NCBI GenBank assembly: GCA_963717765.1 | Contig: CAVQWX010000005.1 | Location: 124,001-188,000, forward strand | Direction of reading: 5' to 3' | DNA: 64,000 nucleotides | Origin: JACDER01 sp963717765 | Lineage (GTDB): Bacteria; Actinomycetota; Thermoleophilia; Gaiellales; Gaiellaceae | Made by a program: the position numbers and the translations under genes | The notes under the pieces: generated by a model | Database searches by the model: none | Told to the model about the DNA's origin: nothing | What the model saw: the letters and a program-made list of their open reading frames with translations, nothing else | Shown here: positions 18,219 to 26,460 of the stretch, in pieces | Layout: every line of letters starts with the position of its first letter | Position numbering within the stretch: the stretch's first letter is position 1

Positions 18219-18487
18219 ATGGCAACCGAGATCCGTTCCTTCCAAGTCGACCTCGACCACGGCGCGTTAACAAGGAGGCAATCCTGAAAGCCACGGACCA
18301 CGCCTTCCTCGACGGGCGGCCCTCGGGCAACCTCACCCGGGACCACGTCCTCGACAACATCACGCTCGTCGGGGACGTCGAGGCCGAGAAGGGCCGGCAT
18401 TTCGCAGCATGGGAGGAGCCCGAGATCTTCGCGACTGAGATGCGCGCCGCCTTCAAGCCCGCGCGCGATGAAGGGAGTTCAGCATGA
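18219..18487 (+). pseudogene. remnant of a duplicated epoxide hydrolase gene
   Basis: ATG 18219, behind GAGGAGG, starts MATEIRSFQVDLDHGAL, matching the start of the intact epoxide hydrolase that follows (TEIHPFQVDFPEEEL), and soon stops. In another frame come DGRPSGNLTRDHVLDNITL and EAEKGRHFAAWEEPEIF, which match the C-terminal third of the neighbour (DGEPTGGLTRDHILDNITL; EAEKGGHFAAWEEPQIF). The nucleophile region, about 230 residues, is gone, and a second deletion removes the stretch between the two C-terminal blocks. This is a decayed tandem copy with two internal deletions. A 112-residue open frame beginning at 18149 runs through it but cannot be a functional enzyme. Confidence 0.85.
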
Positions 18488-19674
18488 GCAGCACTGCCGA
18501 TACCGGGACCGAGATCCATCCTTTCCAGGTCGACTTTCCCGAAGAGGAGCTCGCCGAGCTCCGCAACCGCCTGTCCACGGTCCGCCTGCCCACCAAGGAG
18601 CTCGTGGAAGACCGCTCGCAGGGCGTGCAGCTCGCGACGATTCAGGAGCTCGCCCGCTATTGGGACACCGAGTACGACCTCGGCCGGGTCGCAGCGAGGC
18701 TGAACGTCCACCCGCAGTTCACGACCGGGATCGACGGGGTCGACGTCCACTTCATCCACGTCAAGTCTTCACACCAGAACGCGCTGCCGATGATCGTCAC
18801 GCACGGGTGGCCCGGGTCGGTCATCGAGCTCCTCGACGTCGTCGGGCCGCTGACCGATCCGACCGCGCATGGCGGTAGCGCCGAGGACGCGTTCGACCTC
18901 GTGATCCCCTCGCTGCCCGGCTACGGTTTCTCCAACGAGCCGAGAGAGCTCGGCTGGAACGTGGGCCGCATCGCAGGCGCATGGGCGGAGCTGATGCGCC
19001 GCCTTGGCTACACCCGCTACGTAGCTCAGGGCGGCGACGTGGGCGCCTCCGTCACAGACCAGATGGGACGCCAGGCGCCCGAGGGTCTGCTCGGGATCCA
19101 CACGAACCTGCTCGTGACTGTCCTGGCCGCCCGACTGCCGGCAGAGACCGAGGAGGAGAAGGCGGCGACCGCCCAGCTCGATGTCTTCAGGGCCGACGGG
19201 TTCGCCTACTTCCTCGAGATGGCCACGCGGCCGCAGACGATCGGCTACGCGCAGCTCGATTCTCCCGTGGCCCTGGCGGCCTGGCTGCTCGACCACGACA
19301 CGGACTCCTACGTGAAGATCGCCCGTGCCTTCGTCGACGGAGAGCCGACCGGCGGCCTTACACGCGATCACATCCTCGACAACATCACGCTCTACTGGAT
19401 GACGGGCACCGGGGCCTCGGCGGCGCGCTCGTATTGGGAGAACGGGCGATTCGGAGCTCAGGCGGCCACCAACCCGCCCCCGCCGGTCAACCTGCCGGCC
19501 GGCTTCACGACGTTCCCCGACGAAATCTGGCGGAGCCCGCGTAGCTGGGTCGACGAGTCGTACCCCAACGTCGTCTACTTCAACGAGGCCGAGAAAGGCG
19601 GACACTTCGCAGCGTGGGAGGAGCCGCAGATCTTCTCCGAGGAGGTACGGGCGGCCTTCAGCTCGCTGCGATGA
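18484..19674 (+). CDS. epoxide hydrolase (EphA/juvenile hormone EH-like)
   Basis: A 396-residue alpha/beta hydrolase with the N-terminal epoxide hydrolase segment (FQVDFPEEELAELRNRL). The oxyanion motif is THGWPGS, the nucleophile Asp is in VAQGGDVGASV, and the His is in EKGGHFAAWEEP; a cap region carries the Tyr residues that polarise the epoxide. It converts epoxides to vicinal diols. The start ATG overlaps the stop of the remnant copy, and the stop overlaps the next ATG by 4 bases, so the next gene is coupled. All catalytic parts are present. Confidence 0.9.
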   Translation: MSSTADTGTEIHPFQVDFPEEELAELRNRLSTVRLPTKELVEDRSQGVQLATIQELARYWDTEYDLGRVAARLNVHPQFTTGIDGVDVHFIHVKSSHQNALPMIVTHGWPGSVIELLDVVGPLTDPTAHGGSAEDAFDLVIPSLPGYGFSNEPRELGWNVGRIAGAWAELMRRLGYTRYVAQGGDVGASVTDQMGRQAPEGLLGIHTNLLVTVLAARLPAETEEEKAATAQLDVFRADGFAYFLEMATRPQTIGYAQLDSPVALAAWLLDHDTDSYVKIARAFVDGEPTGGLTRDHILDNITLYWMTGTGASAARSYWENGRFGAQAATNPPPPVNLPAGFTTFPDEIWRSPRSWVDESYPNVVYFNEAEKGGHFAAWEEPQIFSEEVRAAFSSLR

Positions 19675-20327
19675 CAGAGTCGGGCACCGGAACCGTTCAA
19701 CCTCCGCTTACGCGGGACGAGACCGGGACCCTGGTCGGGCAGACGTTCGGGCTGGTGGCCGCCACGGGCGGGCTCTTCGCGCTCGGCGCATATCTCGGCC
19801 GCGAGCTCTCGTACGGCTGGGGCTGGGTCTTGTTCCTTCCGGCGCTGGCGTGCCTGATCGCCCTCAACTTCGCGGCTCAGCGATCCGAGGGGCTGGCGAT
19901 CACGTTGCTGTTCGCGTTCGGCGCGCTCATGGGCTTCGCCACTGCGCCGACGATCGCCTACTACGCGAGCACCAACCCGAAGGTCGTCTGGCAGGCCGGC
20001 GGGGCGACGGCGCTCTTCATCGCAGGCTTCGGGGCGGCCGGATACGCGACTCGCCGCGATCTCGCGCCGCTCGCTCGACTGCTCTTCTGGGCGCTGATCG
20101 GGCTGATCATCTTCGGGATCGTCGCGATCTTCGTCCAGATCCCGAACGGGCAGCTGATCTACGCGATCGTCGGGCTGGTGATCTTCGCGGGCCTGACGGC
20201 CTACGATTTCCAGCGCCTGCGCCGCGCGAAGGACATCAGAGCCGCGCCCCTGCTCGCGGCGTCGATCTTCCTGGACATTCTCAACGTGTTCCTCCTCTTC
20301 CTCTCCCTCTTCGGCAGGAGCAATTGA
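19671..20327 (+). CDS. Bax inhibitor-1/YccA family membrane protein
   Basis: ATG 19671 overlaps the epoxide hydrolase stop. The 218-residue protein has seven hydrophobic helices, with TFGLVAATGGLFALGAYLGR and the conserved late segment GLTAYDFQRLRR, whose Asp is part of the pH-sensing pair of this family. Bacterial members such as BsYetJ act as calcium leak channels; the role here is unknown. The following thioredoxin-like gene is 22 bases away. Confidence 0.85.
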   Translation: MTESGTGTVQPPLTRDETGTLVGQTFGLVAATGGLFALGAYLGRELSYGWGWVLFLPALACLIALNFAAQRSEGLAITLLFAFGALMGFATAPTIAYYASTNPKVVWQAGGATALFIAGFGAAGYATRRDLAPLARLLFWALIGLIIFGIVAIFVQIPNGQLIYAIVGLVIFAGLTAYDFQRLRRAKDIRAAPLLAASIFLDILNVFLLFLSLFGRSN

Positions 20328-20349
20328 GGCGCACTGAGCGGCGCGTGAA

Positions 20350-21303
20350 ATGAAGCTGCCCGGCTACGAGGGGGCGACCGGGTGGCTGAACTCGCCGCCG
20401 CTCACAGCTGCCGACCTGCAGGGGAAGGTCGTCCTCACCGATTTCTGGACGTACACCTGCATCAACTGGCTGCGGACGCTCGCCTGGGTGCGCGCGTGGG
20501 CCGACACGTACAAGGATCAGGGGCTCGTTGTCGTCGGCGTCCACACGCCCGAGTTTCCGTTCGAGCGAGACGTGGACAACATCCGCGCGGCCGTGCAGGA
20601 GATGAACGTCACGTATCCGGTCGCGATCGACAGCGACTACGCGGTCTGGGAGGCATTCTCCAACCACTACTGGCCCGCGGTCTACGTCGCGGACGCGCAG
20701 GGCGAGATCCAGCACCAGCAGTTCGGCGAAGGCCGCTACGACGAGTGCGAGCGCGTCATCCAGAAGCTGCTGCGCGAGAGCGGGCGCGACGTCGGGGACG
20801 ACTTGGTCTCCGTCTCTCCAACCGGCTTCGAAGTCCAGGCCAACTGGGAGAACCTGGAGTCCCCGGAGACGTACCTCGGCTACCAGCAGGGCCGGAACTT
20901 CGCGTCCACGGAGGGAGCCGAGCCCGACGAGGAGCGGACGTACGCCACACCCGAGCGCCTGGAGCGCAATCAGTGGGCGCTCGCCGGGGACTGGACGATC
21001 GAGAGCGGGCTGAGCGTGTCGAACACCGCCGGCGGACGCGTCGCCTACCGCTTCCATGCCCGCGACGTCAACCTCGTCATGGGCCCGCGCGAGCGGGGCA
21101 GGTCCGTCCCCTTCCATGTCCGCGTCGACGGCGAGCCGCCCGGAGACGCCCACGGGTTCGATATCGACAGAGAGGGAAGCGGCATGCTCACGCAGCAGCG
21201 GCTCCATCAGCTTGTCCGCGAGCCCGGGTCGATCGAGGACCGCACGTTCGAGATCGAGTTCCTCGAGCCCGGAGCCGAGGTCTACTGCCTCACGTTCGGC
21301 TAG
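20350..21303 (+). CDS. thioredoxin-fold protein like the DipZ C-terminal half, resolving Cys replaced
   Basis: A 317-residue protein that lacks a signal peptide and a membrane domain. Residues 1-150 are a TlpA/AhpC-TSA thioredoxin fold: VVLTDFWTYTCINWLRTLAW, VVVGVHTPEFPFE, then GEIQHQQFGEGRYDE. Residues 190-317 match the beta-rich C-terminal domain of DipZ (ALAGDWTI ... YRFHARDVNLVMG ... CLTFG). The same two-domain layout is present in the DipZ gene at 52494-54155, whose active site is CINC. Here it is CINW, so only the nucleophilic Cys remains. That rules out ordinary dithiol exchange and suggests a monothiol reductase, peroxidase-like or binding role. It may have arisen by duplication of a dipZ-type gene with loss of the CcdA part. 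Confidence 0.85.
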   Translation: MKLPGYEGATGWLNSPPLTAADLQGKVVLTDFWTYTCINWLRTLAWVRAWADTYKDQGLVVVGVHTPEFPFERDVDNIRAAVQEMNVTYPVAIDSDYAVWEAFSNHYWPAVYVADAQGEIQHQQFGEGRYDECERVIQKLLRESGRDVGDDLVSVSPTGFEVQANWENLESPETYLGYQQGRNFASTEGAEPDEERTYATPERLERNQWALAGDWTIESGLSVSNTAGGRVAYRFHARDVNLVMGPRERGRSVPFHVRVDGEPPGDAHGFDIDREGSGMLTQQRLHQLVREPGSIEDRTFEIEFLEPGAEVYCLTFG

Positions 21304-21316
21304 CTCGAGCTGCCGG

Positions 21317-22090
21317 CTAGCGCGTGACGACGCGGCGGTAGCGCCACGCCGCGAGGGGGGCGAACACGGCGATGATCGTGATCGTCCACACGACCGCGAG
21401 CCAGATGTCGTTCCCGGCCGGCGTCCCCAGGAAGAGCGCACGAACGGCGTCCACCATGCTCGTAAACGGGTTGTGCTCGGCGATCGGCTGCAGCCAGCCC
21501 GGCATCGTGTCGACGGGGACAAATGCCGAGGACACGAATGTGACCGGAAAGAGGACCGTGAACCCGTAGGCGTTCGCAGCCTCCGGCGACGAGGCCGCGA
21601 GCCCGATGAACGCGAAGACCCACGAGAACGCGTAGCCGATGAAAAGGATCAGCGCGATCCCGGCGATGACCTCCGCGGGGCCGGTGAAGAAGTTGAAGCC
21701 GACGGCGAACCCCACGGCGAACATGACGATCAGCTGGAAGACGTTCGTGGCGACATCCCCCAGCGTCCGGCCCGTCAGCAGCGCCGAGCGGGTCATCGGC
21801 AGCGAGCGGAAGCGATCCATCAGCCCCTTCTTCAAGTCGTCGGAGAGCCCGAGCGCGGTCACGAAGCCCCCGAACACGATCGACTGGACGATGATCCCCG
21901 GCATGAGGAAATCGACGTAGTCGAATCCCGGCGTCTGGATCGCGCCGCCGAAGACGTACACGAACAGCAGCACGAACAGGATCGGCTGCACCGTGAAGCC
22001 GACGAGCAGGTCAGGCTGGCGCGGAATGCGCAGCAGGCTCCGCTTCGCCAGGACGAGCGTGTCGGAGATCCCGTAGCGGAGCGCCGTCAT
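21317..22090 (-). CDS. ABC-2 type exporter permease, DrrB-like
   Basis: A 257-residue membrane protein with six helices and the ABC-2 permease features GLSDDLKKGLMDRFRSLPM and NPFTSMVDAVRALFLG. It pairs with the ATPase encoded just upstream: its ATG overlaps the ATPase stop by 4 bases. Such DrrAB pairs export drugs, glycolipids or polyketides. It converges on the thioredoxin-like gene, with only 13 bases between the stops. Confidence 0.9.
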   Translation of the reverse strand: MTALRYGISDTLVLAKRSLLRIPRQPDLLVGFTVQPILFVLLFVYVFGGAIQTPGFDYVDFLMPGIIVQSIVFGGFVTALGLSDDLKKGLMDRFRSLPMTRSALLTGRTLGDVATNVFQLIVMFAVGFAVGFNFFTGPAEVIAGIALILFIGYAFSWVFAFIGLAASSPEAANAYGFTVLFPVTFVSSAFVPVDTMPGWLQPIAEHNPFTSMVDAVRALFLGTPAGNDIWLAVVWTITIIAVFAPLAAWRYRRVVTR

Positions 22091-23061
22091 CCCGGAGCGA
22101 CCTCGGCCTCCTCGTCCTCCCGCTCCGCGGCGTGACCGGTCAGGTTCAGGAAGACGTCGTCCAGCGTGGGCGTCGTGACGGAGATGTCGTCGATCGCGAT
22201 CCCGGCGTCGTCGAGCGTGCGGACGGCCGCGGCGATCGTCCCGCGCCGCTGGGCGACGGGGACTCGAACCGATCCATCCTCGAGAAACGGACGGTCGCTG
22301 GCGATGGCGGCGAGCGCGGCGAGGGCCTCTTCCCCATGTCGGTCGTCACAGAGGTGGATCTCGAGTCGCTCTCCGCCGACCTGGTTCTTCAGCTCGCTCG
22401 ACGTCCCTTCGGCGATGACGAGGCCTTCGTCGATGACCGCGATGCGATCGGCGAGCCGGTCGGCTTCGTCGAGGTACTGCGTGGTGAGCATCACCGTCGT
22501 TCCGGCCGATACGAGCGCCTCGATTGCGTTCCAGAGCCCGATGCGGCTGCGGATGTCAAGCCCGGTCGTGGGCTCGTCCAGGAACAGGACCGGCGGACGG
22601 GCGACCAGCGCGGCGGCGAGGTCCAGCCGCCGGCGCATCCCGCCGGAGTACGTGCGTACGAGGCGGTCACCCGCATCGGCGAGGTCGAAGTCGGAGAGAA
22701 GCTCGCGCGCGCGGTCCCGCGACGGCTTGCGGCCGAGGTGGTAGAGGCGGCCCACCATCTCGAGGTTCTCGAAGCCGGTTAGGTTCTCGTCCACAGCCGC
22801 GTACTGGCCCGCGAGCCCGATGTGCTCGCGAACCTTCGCGGCCTGGCGGACGACGTCGAATCCGGCGACGCGCACCGAGCCCTCGTCCGGAGCCAGCAGC
22901 GTGGTGAGGATACGGACGGCTGTGGTCTTCCCCGCGCCGTTGGGGCCGAGGAGACCGAAGACGCTGCCGGTCTCGACGCGGAGGTCGATGCCGCGCAGCG
23001 CGTGGACGTCGCCGTAGCGCTTGTGCAGCCGGGAAGTCTCGACGGCGGGGTCGGCCGGCAC
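22087..23061 (-). CDS. ABC-2 type exporter ATPase, DrrA-like
   Basis: A 324-residue ATPase: Walker A GPNGAGKTT, Q-loop region GLAGQYAAVDENLTG, signature YSGGMRRRLDLA, Walker B PVLFLDEPTTGLD, H-loop-like TTQYLDEADRLADR. The C-terminal extension (TPTLDDVFLNLTG) is the DrrA-type regulatory tail, which binds the permease. It drives the exporter formed with the gene downstream. The start region faces the YdeI gene across 20 bases, so the promoters overlap. Confidence 0.92.
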   Translation of the reverse strand: MPADPAVETSRLHKRYGDVHALRGIDLRVETGSVFGLLGPNGAGKTTAVRILTTLLAPDEGSVRVAGFDVVRQAAKVREHIGLAGQYAAVDENLTGFENLEMVGRLYHLGRKPSRDRARELLSDFDLADAGDRLVRTYSGGMRRRLDLAAALVARPPVLFLDEPTTGLDIRSRIGLWNAIEALVSAGTTVMLTTQYLDEADRLADRIAVIDEGLVIAEGTSSELKNQVGGERLEIHLCDDRHGEEALAALAAIASDRPFLEDGSVRVPVAQRRGTIAAAVRTLDDAGIAIDDISVTTPTLDDVFLNLTGHAAEREDEEAEVAPG

Positions 23062-23081
23062 TCTTTTACGCTAGCTGCCCC

Positions 23082-23675
23082 GTGAGCGATCCCCGCTTCT
23101 TCGCTTCACCCGCTGAGTTCCGTGCGTGGCTGGAGGAGAACCATGCGACAGCCGAAGAGCTCGTGGTCGGCTTCCACAAGAGGAGCACCGGGCGACCGAC
23201 GATGACGTGGACGGAGTCCGTGCGCGAGGCGCTCTGCTTCGGCTGGATCGACGGGATCCGCCGCAGCCTGGGCGAGGAGGGCTACACCATCCGCTTCACG
23301 CCGCGCCGCACGCGCAGCATCTGGAGCGCGCGCAACGTCCAGCACGTCGAGGAGCTGATCGCCGAGGGCCGGATGCGGCCGGCCGGCCTCGCCGCGTACG
23401 AGGCGCGCTCGCCGGAGCGCACCGGGATCTATGCGTTCGAGCAGCGCCACTCGGTGCGACTCGAGCGCGAGCAGGAGGAGCGGTTTCGCGCAGACCCGGC
23501 GGCCTGGGACTTCTTCCACGAGCAGCCGCCGTCCTACCGGCAGACGGCGATCTTCTGGGTGGTCAGCGCGAAACGCGAGGAGACGCGTGCGCGCCGCCTC
23601 GAGCAGTTGATCGCCGACTCCGCGGCCGGGCGGCGGCTCGCACGGCTGACGCCCCCGGGACGGCGCCGGCGATGA
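23082..23675 (+). CDS. YdeI/OmpD-associated family protein
   Basis: A 197-residue protein with the YdeI pattern: FASPAEFRAWLEENHAT, then WTESVREALCFGWIDGIRR, then FTPRRTRSIWSARNV and a Tyr/Arg-rich C-terminus. The biochemical role of the family is not established; it has been linked to peptide resistance in enterics. The start is GTG 23082. The stop overlaps the next ATG (ATGA), making a two-gene unit with the DNA glycosylase. Confidence 0.85.
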   Translation: MSDPRFFASPAEFRAWLEENHATAEELVVGFHKRSTGRPTMTWTESVREALCFGWIDGIRRSLGEEGYTIRFTPRRTRSIWSARNVQHVEELIAEGRMRPAGLAAYEARSPERTGIYAFEQRHSVRLEREQEERFRADPAAWDFFHEQPPSYRQTAIFWVVSAKREETRARRLEQLIADSAAGRRLARLTPPGRRRR

Positions 23676-24928
23676 AGGTCACCGCCGAGGCCGCGCGGCG
23701 CTTTCTGGTCACCCGGCAGTTCCTCGCGCCGGCGCGATCTCTCGAGGGGGGACTCGACGCAGTGTTGGGAGTCTTCAGCAAGCTCGGCTCGATCCAGTTC
23801 GACCCGCTCGCGATCGCCGGCCGGAGCCACGACCTCGTGCTGCACGCGCGGGTCGCCGATTACGAGCCCGGCTGGTGCGACCTGCTCTACGAGCGCCGCG
23901 GGATCTTTGAGGCGTACAACAAGGGCCTCTCCCTCGTCCCGTCGAGCAAGTACCCCTGGTTCCGCACGATGGTCCGGAACGCACCGGAGATCCTTGCCGA
24001 AAACGCCGACGTGGCCGAGCGCGTGCTCGACAGGATCCGCTCGGAAGGCCCGTTGTCGGCACTCGATTTCGAGCGCGAGCGCGGACCCACGACCGACTGG
24101 TTCGGGATGCAGACCAACGCGGTGCGCGCCGTGCTCGAGGCATACGCGGGCACCGGCGTGCTCGGCCTCGCGCGGCGCGACGGCAACCGCCGGTACTACG
24201 ACCTCCTCGAGCGGCTGCTGCCGGCCGACCTGCTCGCGCGGGACGTGCCGCCGAGACAAAAGCTCCTGTACAAGCTGGTGTCCCGGTACCGCGCCCACGG
24301 TCTGCTCGGTATCAGCGGCGCCGGAGACATCTTCTCCGGCATCGGCCCTGCGAAGCCAAGCCCGGGGCACCCGGGCCGAAACGCACTACGCGAGGAACTG
24401 GTCGAGCTCGGCGAGATCGTGCCCGTGGAGGTCGAGGGCGTTCCGGGCAAGCGCTTCGTCATTCGCGAGGACGTCGCACTGCTTGAAGCGCCCCCCGAGC
24501 CGCCGCCCTCCGTCGCGTTCCTTTCCCCGTTCGACGCGTTGGTCTGGGACCGCCGCCTCCTCGGGAGCCTGTTCGACTTCGACTACGTGTGGGAGCTGTT
24601 CATCCCGCCCGCGAAGCGCCGGTGGGGCTGGTACGTGCTGCCGATCACGTTCCAGGACCGGCTTGTCGGCCGATTCGAGCCACGGATCGACCGCGAGAGC
24701 GCTCGCGTGGAGGTGCTGAACGTCTGGTGGGAGAAGGGCTTCGCACCGGGCCGCGCGGAGGGATTCGTCGACGGGATGCGCGACGCGCTCGGCGCGTACC
24801 TGCGCTTCGCGGCCGCCGGCAGCCTGGAGTGGGCGCCGCATCTCCGAACAGAAAAACGGCTCTTCCCCACCCACGGGCCGGCGCGCCGTGCGCGCACGAA
24901 ACGGACGCGGCGGCCGACTGGTCGCTAA
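23672..24928 (+). CDS. YcaQ/AlkX-like winged-helix DNA glycosylase
   Basis: A 418-residue protein of the HTH_42 (AlkZ/AlkX, YcaQ) superfamily. Segment GSIQFDPLAIAGRSHDLVLH near residues 45-65 carries the Q-x-D motif that is catalytic in AlkZ-type glycosylases. YNKGLSLVPSSKYP, FLSPFDALVWDRRLL and FDFDYVWELFIPPAKRRWGWY are further family landmarks. AlkX/YcaQ unhooks interstrand crosslinks made by bifunctional alkylators. It is translationally coupled to the YdeI gene. Streptomyces AlkZ protects against azinomycin, but no such cluster is seen here, so a general repair role is more likely. Confidence 0.85.
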   Translation: MKVTAEAARRFLVTRQFLAPARSLEGGLDAVLGVFSKLGSIQFDPLAIAGRSHDLVLHARVADYEPGWCDLLYERRGIFEAYNKGLSLVPSSKYPWFRTMVRNAPEILAENADVAERVLDRIRSEGPLSALDFERERGPTTDWFGMQTNAVRAVLEAYAGTGVLGLARRDGNRRYYDLLERLLPADLLARDVPPRQKLLYKLVSRYRAHGLLGISGAGDIFSGIGPAKPSPGHPGRNALREELVELGEIVPVEVEGVPGKRFVIREDVALLEAPPEPPPSVAFLSPFDALVWDRRLLGSLFDFDYVWELFIPPAKRRWGWYVLPITFQDRLVGRFEPRIDRESARVEVLNVWWEKGFAPGRAEGFVDGMRDALGAYLRFAAAGSLEWAPHLRTEKRLFPTHGPARRARTKRTRRPTGR

Positions 24929-24941
24929 GTGACCCGGAACG

Positions 24942-24968
24942 ACCCGCGCATCGTGGATGCGTGCGGGT
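24942..24968 (+). terminator. imperfect hairpin after the glycosylase gene
   Basis: ACCCGC-GCATC pairs with GATGCGTGCGGGT with a 2-base bulge, 13 bases after the stop at 24928. It is GC-rich without a U-tract and is a plausible transcript end. Confidence 0.4.
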
Positions 24969-25045
24969 CGCACGCCGGACTCAGGATCCCGTTTTCAGCC
25001 GCCGCGTAAAACATTCCGTGGGCTCGACCTACGGGACCCGCCGCG

Positions 25046-25174
25046 TCACGACAACGCGGCCCCCGCCGTCACGCGCCACTCGCCGACCTGCCGCTGAATC
25101 CAGCCGGCGGACGCGATCCCGGCGACAACCACTCCCACGAGCAGGACGAGCAGGGTGACGTAAAGCGACCGCAT
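25046..25174 (-). CDS. small single-pass membrane protein, hypothetical
   Basis: A 42-residue reading frame: a start of MRSLYVTLLVLLVGVVVAGI, one hydrophobic helix, and a short polar tail (WIQRQVGEWRVTAGAALS). The helix is clean, but the ribosome site is weak and there is no recognised family. It sits alone between the glycosylase and the MetE-like gene. Could be a real small membrane protein or chance. Confidence 0.4.
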   Translation of the reverse strand: MRSLYVTLLVLLVGVVVAGIASAGWIQRQVGEWRVTAGAALS

Positions 25175-25209
25175 GACCCGATTATGCGACCGGCGCTGCC
25201 GGCGCCGAG

Positions 25210-26415
25210 CTAGCTGACGAGCGCGGGCGCCTCTTCCGGGATGTCGACCTGCAACGACGGATCCGCTGCCATGACCTCGGTCTGCTCGGCCCCGAGCTCG
25301 CCGCGGACGATGTTCGCCCCGAGCGCCAGCGCGGCCGCCTTGTAGTACGCGACGGGCCGCGGCACGCCCTGACGGCCGAACCCGCAGTCCGAGGACAGCA
25401 CGAGATGCTCCGGGCCGATGTACTCGAGCGCGCGGCGGACGTCGGCGGCGATCTCCTCGGGCGACTCGATCGAAAGCGTCCGGTGGCTGATGAAGCCGAC
25501 GGCGACCTTCTTCTCCAGCTTGCCCTTGTACGGCTCGAAGAGGGCAAGGGGGCGATGGTCGGCGTCCTTCGACTCGATCGTCCACACGTCCGCGTTCAGC
25601 CGGTTGAGGAAGATGTCGATCGAGTTCTCGTACGAGATGTTCGGGTCGAAGCAGTGCTGCGCGCCCGGGTTGCCCCAGCACGTGTGCACCCAGACCTCGA
25701 CGTCGTCGAGGCCCTCGACGTGCTTGTTGAAGAGGTCGACGAGAAAGTCGAGGGTGTCCGAGTCGGCGCCGTACGCGGCGGAGCTGTGGATCGCCGGCTC
25801 CTCGACCTGGATCACGGTCGCGCCGGCCGCCGCGAGCTCGCGCAGCTCAGCGTTGATGATCTCGGCAATGTCCCACATCAGCTGCTTCTTGTCGTCGTCG
25901 TAGACGTCGGTGCCGACTTCGAGGACGGCGGAAGCGAGGTCCGCGGAGATCGTCCCGAACTTGACCGGCCTGTTCGCCCGTGCCTGCGCGACGCGCCAGA
26001 TCTTGGCGAACTCGAGCGGGATCCTCGGGCCGACCTTGCCGACCACGAGCGGGAACTTCCAGCCGCCGACGATCTCGTTGAGCCACGTGCCGACCGGGTA
26101 CGACCACATCGGGTTGGTGTACGAGAGCGAGTGCTCCGACATCCCGTCGAGGCGCTCGGTCGGATAGATGAACCACGAGCGGCCTGCGTGATCCGCGTCC
26201 AGGTGGTAGTCGCCGTTCGTGACGATGTCGAGACCGGCGCGCTCCTGGTCGTTGACCACCGCCGCGACAGCGTCGGTGAACTGCTCGCGGAACTGGAGGT
26301 CGGTCATCGCGTCCGAGAACGGGCGACCCTGCAGCTCGGCCGTGTACCACGTGGGACGCGGCCACGAGCCGGTCACCGTCGTCGGAAGGATCCGGTCTTT
26401 CGTTGCAGTCAGCAT
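25210..26415 (-). CDS. MetE C-terminal-like (cobalamin-independent) methyltransferase family protein
   Basis: A 401-residue TIM-barrel protein similar to the catalytic half of MetE and to UroD/MetE-like enzymes. TTVTGSWPRPTWY is the N-terminal barrel motif. Probable zinc ligands are the His and Cys of WVHTCWGNPG and the Cys of LSSDCGFGRQG. It lacks the N-terminal half of MetE, so it is a stand-alone core enzyme. Members of this group act on small methyl donors or as cobalamin-dependent core MetE. Its place at the end of a leftward sugar-type ABC operon (45 bases after the permease) suggests a catabolic methyl transfer. The substrate is unknown. Confidence 0.75.
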   Translation of the reverse strand: MLTATKDRILPTTVTGSWPRPTWYTAELQGRPFSDAMTDLQFREQFTDAVAAVVNDQERAGLDIVTNGDYHLDADHAGRSWFIYPTERLDGMSEHSLSYTNPMWSYPVGTWLNEIVGGWKFPLVVGKVGPRIPLEFAKIWRVAQARANRPVKFGTISADLASAVLEVGTDVYDDDKKQLMWDIAEIINAELRELAAAGATVIQVEEPAIHSSAAYGADSDTLDFLVDLFNKHVEGLDDVEVWVHTCWGNPGAQHCFDPNISYENSIDIFLNRLNADVWTIESKDADHRPLALFEPYKGKLEKKVAVGFISHRTLSIESPEEIAADVRRALEYIGPEHLVLSSDCGFGRQGVPRPVAYYKAAALALGANIVRGELGAEQTEVMAADPSLQVDIPEEAPALVS

Positions 26416-26433
26416 CGAGGCTCCTCTCTTTCA

Positions 26434-26450
26434 GTTCAGTGTGAGTGAAC
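26434..26450. promoter_or_regulatory. dyad before the MetE-like gene
   Basis: GTTCA and TGAAC arms separated by 7 bases lie 19-35 bases upstream of the MetE-like start and just after the permease stop. It may be a binding site or a small RNA hairpin in the operon; evidence is only the symmetry. Confidence 0.3.
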
Positions 26451-26460
26451 GCTAGTCGAT

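Noticed and set aside
24929..25045. A tRNA or small RNA gene in the gap after the glycosylase
   Set aside because: Only an imperfect hairpin is seen; no TPsiC-like GGTTCGAATCC or cloverleaf can be drawn.
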